Of a stretch of DNA of 64,000 nt, positions 36,140 to 49,914 are shown in pieces. Each line of letters starts with the position of its first letter. Position 1 is the first letter of the stretch. The DNA is taken from the NCBI RefSeq assembly GCF_051622035.1, contig NC_135361.1, forward strand, positions 30,991,205 through 31,055,204, in the 5' to 3' direction. This DNA comes from Arctopsyche grandis. Lineage: Eukaryota; Arthropoda; Insecta; Trichoptera; Hydropsychidae. The position numbers and the translations under genes were made by a program. The notes beneath the pieces were generated by a model, which saw nothing but the letters and a program-made list of their open reading frames with translations, ran no database searches and was not told where the DNA came from.

Positions 36140-36330
36140 TATTTAGAAATGGGTAGCACTTATCGGTCCGGCAAAATAGCCCTATTTCATTAAATAATAG
36201 ACATTATATGCGAATGCCCATCTCTAAAACATTTTGCCCTGCAAATAAAAAAAGAGTGCCCCTCTCTAAAATAGCTCGCACGACAGATTTAGTGTTCGCC
36301 CTGCAAATCAAACGTCAAATGTAAATAAGA
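36140..36330. repeat. Dispersed repeat, inverted copy
   Basis: Reverse complement of 26650-26860; runs from 'ccggcaaaatagccc' to 'aatcaaacgtcaaatg'. A third, partial copy at 36640-36710. Confidence 0.55.
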
Positions 36331-36344
36331 ACAAACAAACAAAT

Positions 36345-36430
36345 CTAATCTTAAATGAATAGGGCCAACCCTAACTTAACCTAACCTAATCTAACCCTTA
36401 AATAAATAAGTGTTGGCTGCTAAGATAGTA
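36345..36430. repeat. TTAGG-like repeat fragment
   Basis: 'aacttaacctaacctaatct' within a conserved 85-bp context ('atcttaaatgaatagggcca' to 'gttggctgctaag'). The same context recurs at 59335-59405 and, inverted, at 38320-38390 and 59455-59510, so it is a dispersed element rather than telomere. Confidence 0.5.
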
Positions 36431-37049
36431 CGATGTGTTTGGATGGATATTACGATGTGTGGACCATGAGAAGAGTGGGAATGGACAGGAACGGAGCGAC
36501 ACGCTAGCATCCAAATGTTAAAAATTATAATTTCACTGAAAGGGGCCAGTGAAATGTATTTCACTGAACTATACCCAGTGAAAATGTAACCGGTTATGAT
36601 TTCACTGAAACGTCAAATTTTATTTTTGTTACTGGCGACCCGTTTGATGTTTGATTTGCCGGGCGAACGCCGATTCTGTCGTGCGAGCTATTTTAGAAAT
36701 GTTAATTCGACATTAAATGGCGTTTTGACAAAAATTTTATCCTTTTAAGAAAACATCTAAAATTCACCACCACTATTTAGCAATATTTTTGGTATATTTA
36801 TATATTATTCTAATATATTTTTTAATATTCTTAACCGCTACATGTGGTTGAAAGCATTATTTTATTATTTTTTCATATCCATATTTCATCAGAATTAAAT
36901 TTCTATCCGGCTGTGAAGTTGTTAAAAAAAAAACACGACTCTAGATTAGGACTCCGACTCCGAATTTATAAATGTCAAAATTAATTTAACTATAATACAA
37001 CCTATGTACATATTTTAAGAATTAATCTTAAGTTAATGATTTAATTTAA

Positions 37050-37200
37050 TTTTAAGTTTAATCGGACGATCCCCAAGAAGATGGAGTGACCAGGTCCAGG
37101 ACCAGGTCGAGAGGGCTGGAGAACCATGACGGGCCGCAGTATAAAAGATATGTAGAAGACAGGAAAGTCACGACTCTCAGACATGAGGAAAGCGACCAAA
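37050..37200 (+). pseudogene. Short LINE 3' remnant
   Basis: 'ccccaagaagatggagtgac' to 'cgagagggctggaga' reads PRRWSDQVQDQVERAGE, like the R-R-W-x-D end of LINE ORF2. Broken. 37200-37815 has no recognised feature. Confidence 0.4.
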
Positions 37201-37818
37201 AAAATAATTTAATTTAATTTAATGTATGTTTATATATATATAATAAAATGTGTTACTTATGTATTATCTAGCTGTAGTATATGTTTATTAAAATAAAAAT
37301 AAAATTTCATTTAATTTATGATGTTAGTTAAACTTTTTTCGTTTAATATTTTGTATTGATAATTCACAAATAAATATATGAAACAATTAAAATGTACACA
37401 TTCATTGTAACGGATTTGTCAAATATCGGCCCTCTCCTAAATTCGACCTAAACATGAGAAAACAAAAAGACAAATACAGAAACATTAGATATTGGTGAAT
37501 CACTCACGCTCGTTACTAATTCAACAAAAATAATAAAAAATAAATAAATATGAAATGGGAGTCGCTCGATTTTTAACGACTCCGACTCCACATCCCGGCT
37601 TTCTATACTTTGATTATTGTTTTTTTTTATCAATTTTTACCATAGTGCCATTACAAGTTGTGCATACATATTCAAATATGATCCAAATTCAAATATAAAT
37701 TAATATATTATACCCAGTTTTGCGATGAAACTTTTCACAATGATAATTTTCAAATTTGATAAATTGTCAAAGGGAACAATTTAAACGTCCATTTTATAAA
37801 ATAAATTTTGTACATTAA

Positions 37819-38140
37819 CCCTTTGCCCGCGTCACCAAATTTAGCGAACATGCCCTGTACGCGGCTGCTTTTTTTGCTGATTTTGTTATCGCGTTTTCGA
37901 CTATAAATATAGGTTGTAATATTTTTTTGAATTTTACAACCTATATTTATTTTTTTTGACTACTGCCATCTATTGAATTTGGTAAAGTATACATTTAGTA
38001 ATATTTTCAACCAAGTTATAAAATTTTAACACAATAGACGGCTCTTATACAGGTTGGAACTTCCAAGACATCTATGCGTGTCTCGCGCGCTGAGGGCATG
38101 TTCGCTAGGACATGTATAGTAGTCGTACGCGGTGGAAAGG
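37819..38140. mobile_element. piggyBac-like MITE
   Basis: Flanked by TTAA (37815-37818 and 38141-38144). Ends 'ccctttgcccgcgtc' and 'cgcggtggaaagg' are imperfect inverted repeats. Shares 'gaacatgccctgtacgcgg' with 39277-41290. Confidence 0.7.
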
Positions 38141-38393
38141 TTAAAAACAAAATGTGTGCATTTCTAAATGACGGATACAGATTGCATTAGAAAGTTTGCT
38201 TTGACCATTGAACAAAATATTCGCTACTTAAAAAGTGGATGAAATGTGCATTAAAATGACAGATGAACTTTAATTCGGCAACGTTGCGAATACAAAATAC
38301 GGACCAACGTCTGATTAGGTTTTATTTATTTATGGTTTGGTTAGGTTAGGTTAAGTTAGGATTGGTTTTATTTATTTAAGATTACATTTAGCC

Positions 38394-38765
38394 AGCAGTT
38401 TGGCTTAGTGGTAGCGTGTATGTTTAGCACCATGTGATCAGTGGGTTCGATCCGCTATACTGCTGGTTAGATTTACGATTTTGAGGAACCGTTTCATAGT
38501 TGAAACGGTTCCTCAAAATCGGCAAAAAATCATCTTTCCTGTTGTCACAAATCTTCTGTATTTATTGTGTGTATAATTTGTAAAAATTATGTACAAAAAT
38601 CTAAATCCATAGGATTAATTCTGTAATTAATTAATTAATTAATTGTTATTTTGTGTTCTTCAGCTTCTGGAAATACAATGATTCATGTAATAATAAATTG
38701 CTACATTGTTTGTAATTAATTGTCCAGGAAGGCGCATTGGGGTCTTCCTGTCAAGCCTTCCTGGT
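38394..38765 (+). repeat. tRNA-derived SINE with intact cloverleaf-like head
   Basis: 38394-38470 folds as a tRNA: the 7-bp acceptor gccagca/tgctggt, a D-arm-like 'ggcttagtggtagc' and a T arm agtgg-gttcgat-ccgct. A body with a perfect hairpin (gattttgaggaaccgtttca / tgaaacggttcctcaaaatc, about 38478-38520) and the 3' tail 'ggaaggcgcattggggtctt' follow. Confidence 0.75.
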
Positions 38766-39758
38766 ATATATCATAAAATTTCACTATTAGAAACAAAAGT
38801 AAACACTTTTGACAGTTGACAATTGTCAATAGCGGAAGACTGCAACGTTGCCACTTTTTGTATCCATTCTAATGCTAAAATCTATTTTTTCATATTTAAT
38901 CATATTTTTTAATGGTCGATTTATAATGCCAAAACATTTTATTCGATGCACAATACGATATTGTTTAATGCACCGAAAATAATGCAAATTTTTAATGCAC
39001 AAATATTTTTCTGATTGTGCAGTTAAGCCGTACCCATTGTCAAACCCTGTTAGGAAACGATCGACATGGATATTAAAAATATCCAAATCTAAATAACAGA
39101 AATCTGAGCTATCCCTAATGTCTATCACCATTTAATGATAAGACATGTAAAATCTTTGAAATTATGCTTTTTTTATATTATTTCCATATATAATATGTAA
39201 GTATGTACCTATACATACGTATGTTCTTCAAAGTAAACAAAGTTTAGACTAGATTGAACAATGGAGTAGTTATTAACCGTTTGCCAGCGGCCGTCTTCTA
39301 TGGAAGCTTTGCGCGACAAGTCTGTAGCGCGGCTGTCAGAATTTCTGAACTTTGCACGGGTTTTTGAGCCTTATATGCGCCTATTTCAACTGTTTTAAGG
39401 TTCAAAATTGGTTGAATATATTACTGAGAGTTGAATGCCATCTATTCAATTTGCTTAAAATTAATATATACCAGTCAAAATTAGTCTTTTGTGGAACCAT
39501 ACTGAAACCTCGTTTATGTGACGTCACGTCTATTGAACAATGGCGACGATACATCTCAATTGTATGAAGAATGATTATTTGACAATGAAGCCAAAACTAC
39601 GAGATATATGATGTATTTTATTGTTTAAAATAATACTTCATGTGTTAATTAACATATCTGGTTACTTGAGTAAATATTAAAATCTGTATTTAAGGTCGAA
39701 AACTCGATTGCCAAATTCGCGAAACATGTGCCGCCGCGTACAGGGTTTGTTCGCTATA

Positions 39759-41267
39759 CAGGTAGTCCTCGACTTACGACGGTTCGCACTTACGACCGAA
39801 AAAAAATAATATATTTTTTATTAATTAATTATTTTTCAAAAACTGATTACCTTCTCTTTCGGAAGAAATGAAACATCGCAGTAGTTTTAAGAATTAAGTT
39901 ATGACTCATTCTTTTGGGATTCGTCACCAGTCGCACGACGGTAACAAACTCATACGGTCGTTACTGTTTGTTACATAGCTGTTCGTTATTGTTTTAGGAT
40001 GTTTATTTTCTCAATTCCGTGTTGATTAGTGCTCAAATTTTTATTTATAAGAACATTTATAATGTGTGATAAAGAAACGTGATAATGACTGATAAAGAAA
40101 CTCTTGTTAAAAAAAAGAGAAAGGTGATACAACTTAGAAATGAAACTTGAAGTGATAAAGCAATATGATAGTGGTAAAAAAGTGATGGACTTGGCAAATA
40201 ATTTGAAATTGTCACATTCAACGGTTTCCACTATTTTAAAAGATAAAGAAAAAAATCGTAAAGCCGTTAAAGGGTCCTTGTCAATCAAATCTAAAATAAT
40301 AAATAAAAAAAGACTCGGACCCATTCAACAAATGGAAAAATTACTAGTGATTTGGATCGATGACAAGATTGAAAAACGAATTCCATTGCGTCTCTTAAAG
40401 CTCATTATTTAATAAAAATTACATTTGCGCAAGGCATTGAAGCAATAGAAGAAGGAAAAACTTTTCAAGAATTTTGGAAAAATTATAATATCCTTCATGC
40501 TATAAGAAATATAGATAAGAGATGGACCCTTTAACGGCTTAAGAAGTTACTTCAGCATGTATGTACGGAATATGGAAAAAATTCACCAATCGATTTGAAC
40601 TCGTTTCTCTTTGCATATACGAAAAAGAAAAAAATGTCGAGGATAATCGTCTACAATTTGACGTAGATAACGAAGACATCAACCAAATTCTTGAAAATGA
40701 TTCAGAAGATCTAACCAATGCAGAATTATTAGATCTTGAAACTCAAATGGTTGCAGAAGAGGATATTGATGAAAATGAATCAGTCACATCTGCGGAAGCG
40801 CTGAAAAAATTTGTATTGAAAGAAATGGCTGCTGCTTTAAATTTAATTAATCAAGGAATACAAATGTTTGAAATGATGGACCCAGACAGTGAAAGATTTT
40901 CAAATGTGAACCGCAGGATTCAAGAAAATCTCGCATGCTACCAAGAAATATATAGAGAAAAAAAACAGGATACCGTTCAAATAAAATTAGACACATTTTT
41001 CAAAAAAACTCATACGACTGTATCTCAAACTGAAGATGTAGAAATTGATTGTACTTATGTGATAAGTGATGAGGATGTATAAATTATAATTAATAAGTAC
41101 GGATGATGTAGATGTTTAATTTTTTTTAAATTTAAATATGAATTCATTTGAATTACTTACTGTATTAATAAAAGTAAGTAAAATCACCGAAAAAAAATAT
41201 AAATATATTCCTCGACTTACGACCGAGGTTCAGGAACGTATCTCCGTCGTAAGTCGAGGAATATCTG
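39759..41267 (+). mobile_element. Tigger (pogo-type Tc1/mariner) transposon
   Basis: Termini 'caggtagtcctcgacttacg' and 'cgtaagtcgaggaatatctg', flanked by TA. Carries a broken transposase (40087-41082). Confidence 0.8.
40087..41082 (+). pseudogene. Tigger transposase lacking the DDE domain
   Basis: Starts MTDKETLVKKKRKVIQLRNE; a CENP-B-like helix-turn-helix (EVIKQYDSGKKVMDLANNLK, then STVSTILKDKE) lies at 40150-40250. After 40400 the frame shifts and continues directly with the region that follows the catalytic core in Tigger proteins (FWKNYNILHAIRNIDKRW, then CTEYGKNSPIDLNSF), and a 173-codon frame (40561-41082) codes for the acidic C-terminus (ELTN-like DLTNAELLDLE and VTSAEALKKF). The catalytic DDE segment, roughly 250 residues, is missing and there are stops, so it is inactive. 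Confidence 0.75.
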
Positions 41268-41294
41268 TATTTATTGGCAAGGGCAAAGGGTTAA

Positions 41295-42470
41295 GGAATA
41301 CAAAAGTCTGTATAGCCTCACTTATTTACTATACTTTGTCCGTTAACACTCTCTCAGATACCTTGCAAGTTTCAATCATATCTCTCACATGTATACTTCA
41401 ACTCGGATATCTCTTTGTCATACCAGGAATACATCATATCATAATTCTCTGAACGCATTAGATTGAATGCAACTATTTACCAATCAACGTACAAGTTTCT
41501 CATTTATACAAAATTCACTTTTGACTTGCCGGATATCCGGCACTGAAGTCGTACATCATTACATTATCAAATACATTTGTATTTAAATAATCTCATTTTA
41601 TCTCCTCTTCCATATTTTCATACATATCGATAACTATGTCTACTGACACAGTATCTATCGACTTTATCAAATAGGTCATTCGACCAGTGAACTCTATTTG
41701 TATTGTTTTTTTTTTTAAAAAAACATTTATGTTTGAAAAAATACTATAATAATTTGTTTCACTAACAATATTGTAGTATCAGATGCACATATAAGAAGTA
41801 TTTAGATACATTTTTCCATCTAATATGAAGATTACAAGGTTGGCTTTGAAATGTAATGATCAAATACTATGTAAATAATACAGAATTTTGCGGTTTGGCA
41901 TTTTAATTGCAAATATTATGATATAAATTGTAAATTTATTTTCCTGTGGGTTTAACCATTTTGACCTATGGTAGAGTGTGTTTGTATTATCGCTGACTAT
42001 TTATATTTTTGTATGAATATACAGAGCCGGGTCAAAAAAATTATCATAATACAGATTAACAATTACTTTTTCTATTGTGAATTTGTGTAAATAATATTAT
42101 ATGCACGTATTATTATACATATACAAATATTTTAAATTAGTTTTTCCTCGGTACAATTCGTCATGGCTTATTTTATGAATCGAAGCATTACTTCACAAAT
42201 TTATTTATAATACGTACATTAATTTTTCATTGAATCCGTATCAAAATATACATAAGTTGTAAAGTGACGGTACCGTTCTCAGTACGTAACGCAATTTTAG
42301 ACTGTTTTTCATCAAAATAAGATCCAATCTGTAGGTATTTTTTATAACTTTGATTTTTATCAAAGCTTGAATTTAAAGCTAATTTCTAAACTTTGTAATA
42401 AATAGTGGACAGTGGTAGCCCAAGTTGCAAAAAAATTATGTAAGAGATAAGGTTTATTAGCAAATCTAAT
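41295..42470. other. AT-rich stretch without recognised features
   Basis: No exon, repeat family member or RNA gene identified on either strand. Confidence 0.5.
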
Positions 42471-42477
42471 TTTTTTA

Positions 42478-42690
42478 TATACATATATCGATAGCTTAAT
42501 GTATGTCCATTTTTGAATTTGTATTTTAAGCTTGTAGATACAGGAATAGTCCAGGTTTTTCCTTTCAAGGTAATTTATGTGATATACATAAATTACTTTA
42601 GAAGGAAAAACCTGAATTATTACAGCATCTCCAAGCTTAAAATTAAAAAATGGACATACAATATATATGCACTAAGCCATCGATATGTTG
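42478..42690. repeat. Long palindrome (foldback MITE), ~100-bp arms
   Basis: 'atcgatagcttaatgtatgt' ... 'tttttcctttcaaggtaatt' mirrors 'aattactttagaaggaaaaa' ... 'cactaagccatcgat' around a centre near 42580. Arms about 85-90% complementary. Confidence 0.75.
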
Positions 42691-42775
42691 GCAAAAATGA
42701 TTTAATTCGTAATTGATAAATCAATCATGTCATAATTCATACAAAAAATCTACATAAAAGCAGAGACACGGCATC

Positions 42776-43125
42776 TTACATTTCAGACTATTTTTTAAAT
42801 AAAAAATGCGCTGCATGCGATTTTCTTTTACAAAACAGCGTTTTCCTTATACATTTTGTTGAACTTTTACCGACATAATTTATGTATTATAGATAAAAAT
42901 ATTGTTCCACTCTTACCTATATATGTACTTAATGGTTATGGAATTATAATACATAGATAAAAGTGGATCAATATTTTTATCTACACAAATTACAAGTCGG
43001 TAAAAATGCAACAATATATTTTTTTTATTGTGCAAAACAGAATTATAAAAAAATTATAAGGAAAACGCTTTGTAAAATAAAAGTCGCAGGCAGCGCATTT
43101 TTTATATAAAAAATAGTCAGAAATT
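42776..43125. repeat. Long palindrome (foldback MITE), ~165-bp arms
   Basis: Left arm 'catttcagactatttttt...gcgattttcttttacaaa...cttttaccgac...gataaaaatattg' is mirrored by 43125 back to about 42960. Imperfect, with loops. Directly follows the palindrome at 42478-42690. Confidence 0.75.
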
Positions 43126-43252
43126 TAAGGAGGTACATATATAGGGCTATATTAAATTAAAACTACCTACTTATAGATAGTTAGTTGGCCTACTGAGATA
43201 GGTAATCCGCCTAAAAGTCGGATTTGAATATAAATAATAGAAATAGTTTTAA

Positions 43253-43254
<2 letters not shown>

Positions 43255-43317
<63 letters not shown>
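43255..43317. repeat. (AT)n microsatellite
   Basis: About 60 bp of AT dinucleotide. Confidence 0.9.
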
Positions 43318-43319
<2 letters not shown>

Positions 43320-43590
43320 TTAATTACTTATCAAACAGCAAAGTTTAAAATTATGAAAGTGTGCGGGCGCACAAGTCTGTAGAGCATATGTATGGATGCA
43401 TATATACAAGCATGTGAATGGACAAAACAAATACAACGGCTTGTGAATTTTTGGCAAAATGTGGTCGTGGTCGCGGTCGCAAAACGTGGTGCGTTCGACC
43501 GATCTGTCGACGAAGATGGAGGATACTTCCAACATCCAGAGCACAGGATTGGAATATATGTGATTAGATTGCAATATAAACAGTATATAC

Positions 43591-43657
43591 CTGGCGAACA
43601 GTACAGCAACGACACACAACCAACAGCGATCACCCGCCGAATGCGACTCGTGCGCAT
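43591..43657 (-). CDS. Signal-peptide-like first exon, copy a
   Basis: 67 nt coding for MRTSRIRRVIAVGCVSLLYC and two more residues, then a CAG|GT donor in phase 1. A short basic start and a hydrophobic core with small residues near the end form a typical secretory signal. The two other copies (44987-45053 and 50401-50467) have exactly the same length, frame and donor. No following exon could be identified, so this may be a gene remnant, part of a repeat, or a first exon whose partners I miss. Confidence 0.35.
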
Positions 43658-43984
43658 TTCGCTTCTTCCGACGATTCCGATTACTGGAGGGGGTTCGGGG
43701 GAAATCTGGCCGAAAGCGCGCAGCTTACAACCATCTGCGTGGAATATATTTTGTATATTTATTTAGGTAATTAGATTATTAGTCACATTGCGATCGCCCA
43801 AGACAATTTTTGCCATGAAAATCACGAATGCTGAATATTTAGCACTCGAGTTGTCGGGGTCTACCTAACGGGACTGAAAGTGAAAAGCCCGAAAAAGTAA
43901 ATATCGGAAGGCAAAGATCGAAAGATAAAAAAGGGTGCATGGTAAACGGTACTATGTATATTTAATATATATGAGTGCGGTCTC

Positions 43985-44890
43985 CGCGACGAGCCGGAAT
44001 GTTAAATTACAGAAAACGCAAATATCGGAAGGCAAAGATCGAAAATCGAAAGATCTTAAGTCGAAAGATCAAAAAAAAAATGGGTGCATCGTAAAAAGTA
44101 CATACTCACTTAATTTGCGCGAGCAGGATACAACAGGAACAAGAGGAACAGGCTTTTCCTCCCGTATTAAGAGGGCTGGACAGCAGCGCCTTGTCCATAC
44201 AAACGTACTATACTTCTCCCTTCCTCAATTATGGCACTAGATAAATTATTTTTTACTATGCTATGGATATCCACCATTGGGGTGCATCTATCGTTTTATT
44301 TTTTTGATTAATTATTTTTTATAGGTGCTAGGAGCCGCCAAACATCTATAAAATCGCCTCTTTTTTACACCCACGAAACGAGTCCAGCGTGCTTATTTAA
44401 CGGTCGATTTAAAAATAAATACGCCGATAGATGCACAGAAAGTATCTTTCTCATACCGATGATGATTTTTTTTTTTAAATTGGTACAGTTTTGGAGGAGA
44501 AAATAGGAGAATACGAAACCTCGATTTTGTCAATTTAAAATACGTTTTATCTGGTCGAAGGGCAACTGTCGCATTCACTCAATATATATATTGATATATA
44601 TTGTCGCATTCACTCAATATATACATACACTCAATATATATATCGAAGAAACGAACGGTAACAAAATTAAGGTTTCGGGTGTAGCCCTCTTAATGTGCGC
44701 GCGCAGAATACATGAGGAAAAGCCTGTTCCTCTTGTTCCTGTTGTACCCTGCTCGCGCAAATTAAGTGAGTATGTACCGTTTACCATGCACCCTTTTTTT
44801 TGATCTTTCGACTTAAGATCTTTCGATTTTCGATCTTTGCCTTCCGATATTTGTGTTTTCTGTAATTTAACATTCTGGCTCGTCACGTAG
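43985..44890. repeat. Foldback element with ~200-bp inverted arms
   Basis: 43988-44165 ('gagccggaatgttaaattac...', 'atcggaaggcaaagatcgaa', 'gcgcgagcaggatacaacag') is repeated inverted at 44705-44886. The 540-bp centre is unrelated. An extra partial copy of the 'cggaaggcaaagatcgaaa' section lies at 43905. Matching frames on both arms reflect DNA identity. Confidence 0.75.
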
Positions 44891-44986
44891 ACCCGTTTTT
44901 TTATTTGGAAATCGCCCCCTCCCCCAAAAAAAAAATTGCTGGACCTGCATTTGATTTAATTAGGTTTCAATATGAACATTAAATAC

Positions 44987-45053
44987 CTGGCAAACAGCAC
45001 AACAACGACACGTAACCAACGACGATCACCTGCCGAATGCGACTCGTACGCAT
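44987..45053 (-). CDS. Signal-peptide-like first exon, copy b
   Basis: 67 nt giving MRTSRIRQVIVVGYVSLLCC and two more residues before the CAG|GT donor, phase 1. Its upstream flank (45130-45230, 'cacattgcgatcgccca', 'gccatgaaaatcgcgaat') matches 43780-43860 near copy a, so flanking DNA was duplicated too. Downstream exons not found. Confidence 0.35.
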
Positions 45054-45563
45054 TGGGGCCGTATTTACTTACAATATTTTTCGTATCCAGTTCCTAATAA
45101 GCAACCACAGGTTAAATATGTTTTTAATTCTATCGATAAATAGATAATTGGATTATTACGCACATTGCGATCGCCCAAAAGTCAAGTTTTGCCATGAAAA
45201 TCGCGAATACGGAATACTATGCACTCTAGTTCTCGTTAGTATGGTAGTTATCGTTAGTATGATGGACTATTTGGCTGCCAGATGTTCTGTTATATAGATT
45301 TTAGTGACTTTTGGACGAGCGCTTTGTGACCAATAATCACCGAACCATTTATTTAAATCCTTGAGAAGGCGCGACAGGCTTGTCACACGTACTAGCGGAT
45401 CCAGAAAATGGTCAAGGAGGGGGAAATTTGAAAATAGAAGATTTTGTTTTAAAATAATAATATATAAGGGGCGGCAAAAATAATTTTGCCCAGGGCGGCA
45501 AAAAAGCTGGTCTGGGGCCTGACCGAACCGTTTACAACAATGCCGTCGTTTCAGTTACCCTTA

Positions 45564-46045
45564 AACTCTGACCGCACTATGCGACAACCGAACGTTCCGA
45601 CACTTCACAACAGTGCGCGACCAAATATTGTTTGTATGGAATTGTATGAGACATGACGCACTGCGCGACAGTCGCATGACGTAGAACGACACCTTGCGTC
45701 AAATTTGACTTTTCGACCAACTTTGACGCAAGGTGTCGTTTGCGACGTGACGCAAGTGTCGTTGAGTGGGGGTTGCCTTGCGACAATTAATCTCCTTCTT
45801 CATATCGTGACTTTGAAATAGCATGTATCCATAATCTTTTGGTTTTTATCGATTATTCTTCTTCCTCGCATATCAAAGATACTATAATAACGTCCGTTTC
45901 GTCAATCTTGCTCCGCGAACGAATGATTGACATAATTTACTGCGTAGTGTCGCATCGCTATCGTTCAAGTGCGGTTTACCTAATATTGTCGCACACTGTT
46001 GTGAAGTGTCGGATCGTTCGGTTGTCGCATAGTGCGGTCAGAGCT
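45564..46045. mobile_element. PIF/Harbinger-like MITE
   Basis: 62-bp inverted termini ('ctctgaccgcactatgcgac' / 'gtcgcatagtgcggtcagag') flanked by TTA (45561-45563 and 46046-46048). A second hairpin inside uses 'gacaccttgcgtcaaa' / 'tttgacgcaaggtgtc' (about 45690-45745). No transposase. Assignment rests on the 3-bp TTA duplication. 46050-47000 holds no recognised gene. Confidence 0.65.
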
Positions 46046-47044
46046 TTATTGTCCCGGACTTCACCTAACTAAAGGAATGCCGGAATTTGCCCAACCTAAA
46101 AGATAAGAAATCACTTACATAGATCACGATACGATCACATTAGTCAGTCATTTATCTAAACCCCGCAAGTGACGGTCAACACATCAGCAGCAGAACAAAG
46201 TTAAGAAAAGTGAAATAGTTCTACGTATCTCATTTAAATTCATCATCGTTCCATAACTAAATCTGCAGTTTTCGAATTTATCTACCTATATACATATGTA
46301 TATCTATAAATGTAACGTTTTCATGAATATTCATCACAATGCCTACGCCAGTGGCTTCAGCAGAAATTAATTTTAGGATATTAAAAATAATTAAACATGA
46401 TTTGAGATTAACCAGCGGTCAAGAGTGATTATAAAATCTAGGCATATTATCAAAAGAAAGTGAATTATCAAGTAATATAAATTTTGATAAAATAATAACA
46501 GACTTTGCTAACGCCAAAGTACATATGTATGTATGTCTTCTTTAGAAAATTCGTTTTTAGTTTTTTATATATTTTATAATTAATATTTAAGTTGTTAATA
46601 ATGTAATATGTAGGTTACTGCTCTAGACAGATTTATTTTTTGAGATAAAGAAAAAAATATTTGAAACATACATTAATAAAAATTAAAATAAATTGTGTTT
46701 TAAGTGGACTAATTCATTTTATAATAATTATATGTATTTATTGCAAAATTCTCAATATGTGACATTTATAATATAAAAAATAATCCTGTTTTTTTTTCTA
46801 ATTTTATTTCAAAATGTTTGATATATTTCGATAAATATACATTTTTAAAATTAAATACATTCTTTTAATCTAATGACAAAATCTTAAGGGGGCGACGTAC
46901 ATACATATGTATGTACATTACATTAAGTAAATACATATGTATGTAGCATTAAGGCACAAAAATATGCACATATGTTTTCATATATTTAAACATTTTGTAA
47001 TTTGTAGTAAACAGGCACATGTCTATTCTATTCGTGACCATAAT

Positions 47045-48968
<1,924 letters not shown>

Positions 48969-49384
48969 TCTGAATTATCTGAAAGAAAAATCAAAAATTT
49001 TAGTTAAAATATTGGACTCGTCCTATTTTTTTTTTAATTAAAATTTTATATTATCTCGTGATGCCATTAGCCGACTAAAATCTTGCAAAAATCCATAGTG
49101 GACCCTGTATAAACGACACTGTGTGATTAGAAAATTCAGATGAAACGGTGCATCCTGTCACGGTCAGCTTATCAACCGATGCCATTTAAACCGGGAAAAT
49201 ATACCACTTGTGTAGGTCAAAACCAAACGATGTTGCTAGTGTCATATGCTATTAATTGATAGCTTTTCACATCCCTAAAATCCCTTTTCACAGATCTTCA
49301 TAGCTCTGTAAGATGCTAACAAAACCATATTTTCAGGATCCTGAACTATTATAATCCGGATCAATACTATATGTAATTACACTG

Positions 49385-49830
49385 AGCAACAAAAAAAATA
49401 CCAGAGCGGAGACTAACCAAGCTTTACTAATTTTGACCCACTGGATTCGAATATGATAATGATTTTTGTTGGTTGGTGATCGTTTACGAGATATGAGCGT
49501 TTAAAAAAATGCGCGATTTTTATAGTTTTTTGGCTTTTGCGGTCTTTAACTCAAAATCTAGTATTGCTGTGCTCAAAGTGAGTATTAGAATCAATAGTCA
49601 GATGTTTTTCCTGTTGATTGTATACTTATAATTAATTGTCTCGCGAATTTTAAAAGTCAAAAATATATAATACACGGATAAATAATAAAATACACGGATT
49701 TCTTTTCCGTGCTATTTTTCATTTATTTGGCAATTTTTTTATTTCACCACGTTTATAAGGATTGGTTTTCTATCTCAATATTTTTCTTTTTTATCTAAAC
49801 GTACTAACTCAAGCGGTAATTGCAATTTAA
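49385..49830 (+). repeat. Dispersed AT-rich repeat
   Basis: Same family as 41-500; carries 'gagcggagactaaccaagct' and later 'ccacgtttataaggattggt'. Cut at its right end by the LINE fragment that follows. 49080-49260 shares pieces with 29395-29460 and 31225-31290. Confidence 0.6.
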
Positions 49831-49914
49831 ATGCTTTCGTTGTGTATACGGTTGTAACGCGAAATGTGTTGGTGCAAGCGAGATGGCATGTAGTCCGACC
49901 GCTGTACTCTGTGA

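Larger units (their letters stand above)
39277..41290. mobile_element. piggyBac-like element interrupted by Tigger
   Basis: TTAA flanks at 39273-39276 and 41291-41294; ends 'ccgtttgccagcgg' and 'ggcaagggcaaagg'. Removing 39759-41267 plus one TA leaves a short piggyBac-type MITE related to 37819-38140. Confidence 0.65.

Noticed and set aside
36345-36430. Telomere remnant (AACCT repeats)
   Set aside because: Only two or three units, inside a longer context that is repeated at other loci in both orientations, so it is a dispersed repeat.
43935-44886. Pair of related Lys/Ser-rich genes on opposite strands
   Set aside because: The similar frames are the two arms of a foldback element; no start context, splice partners or domain.
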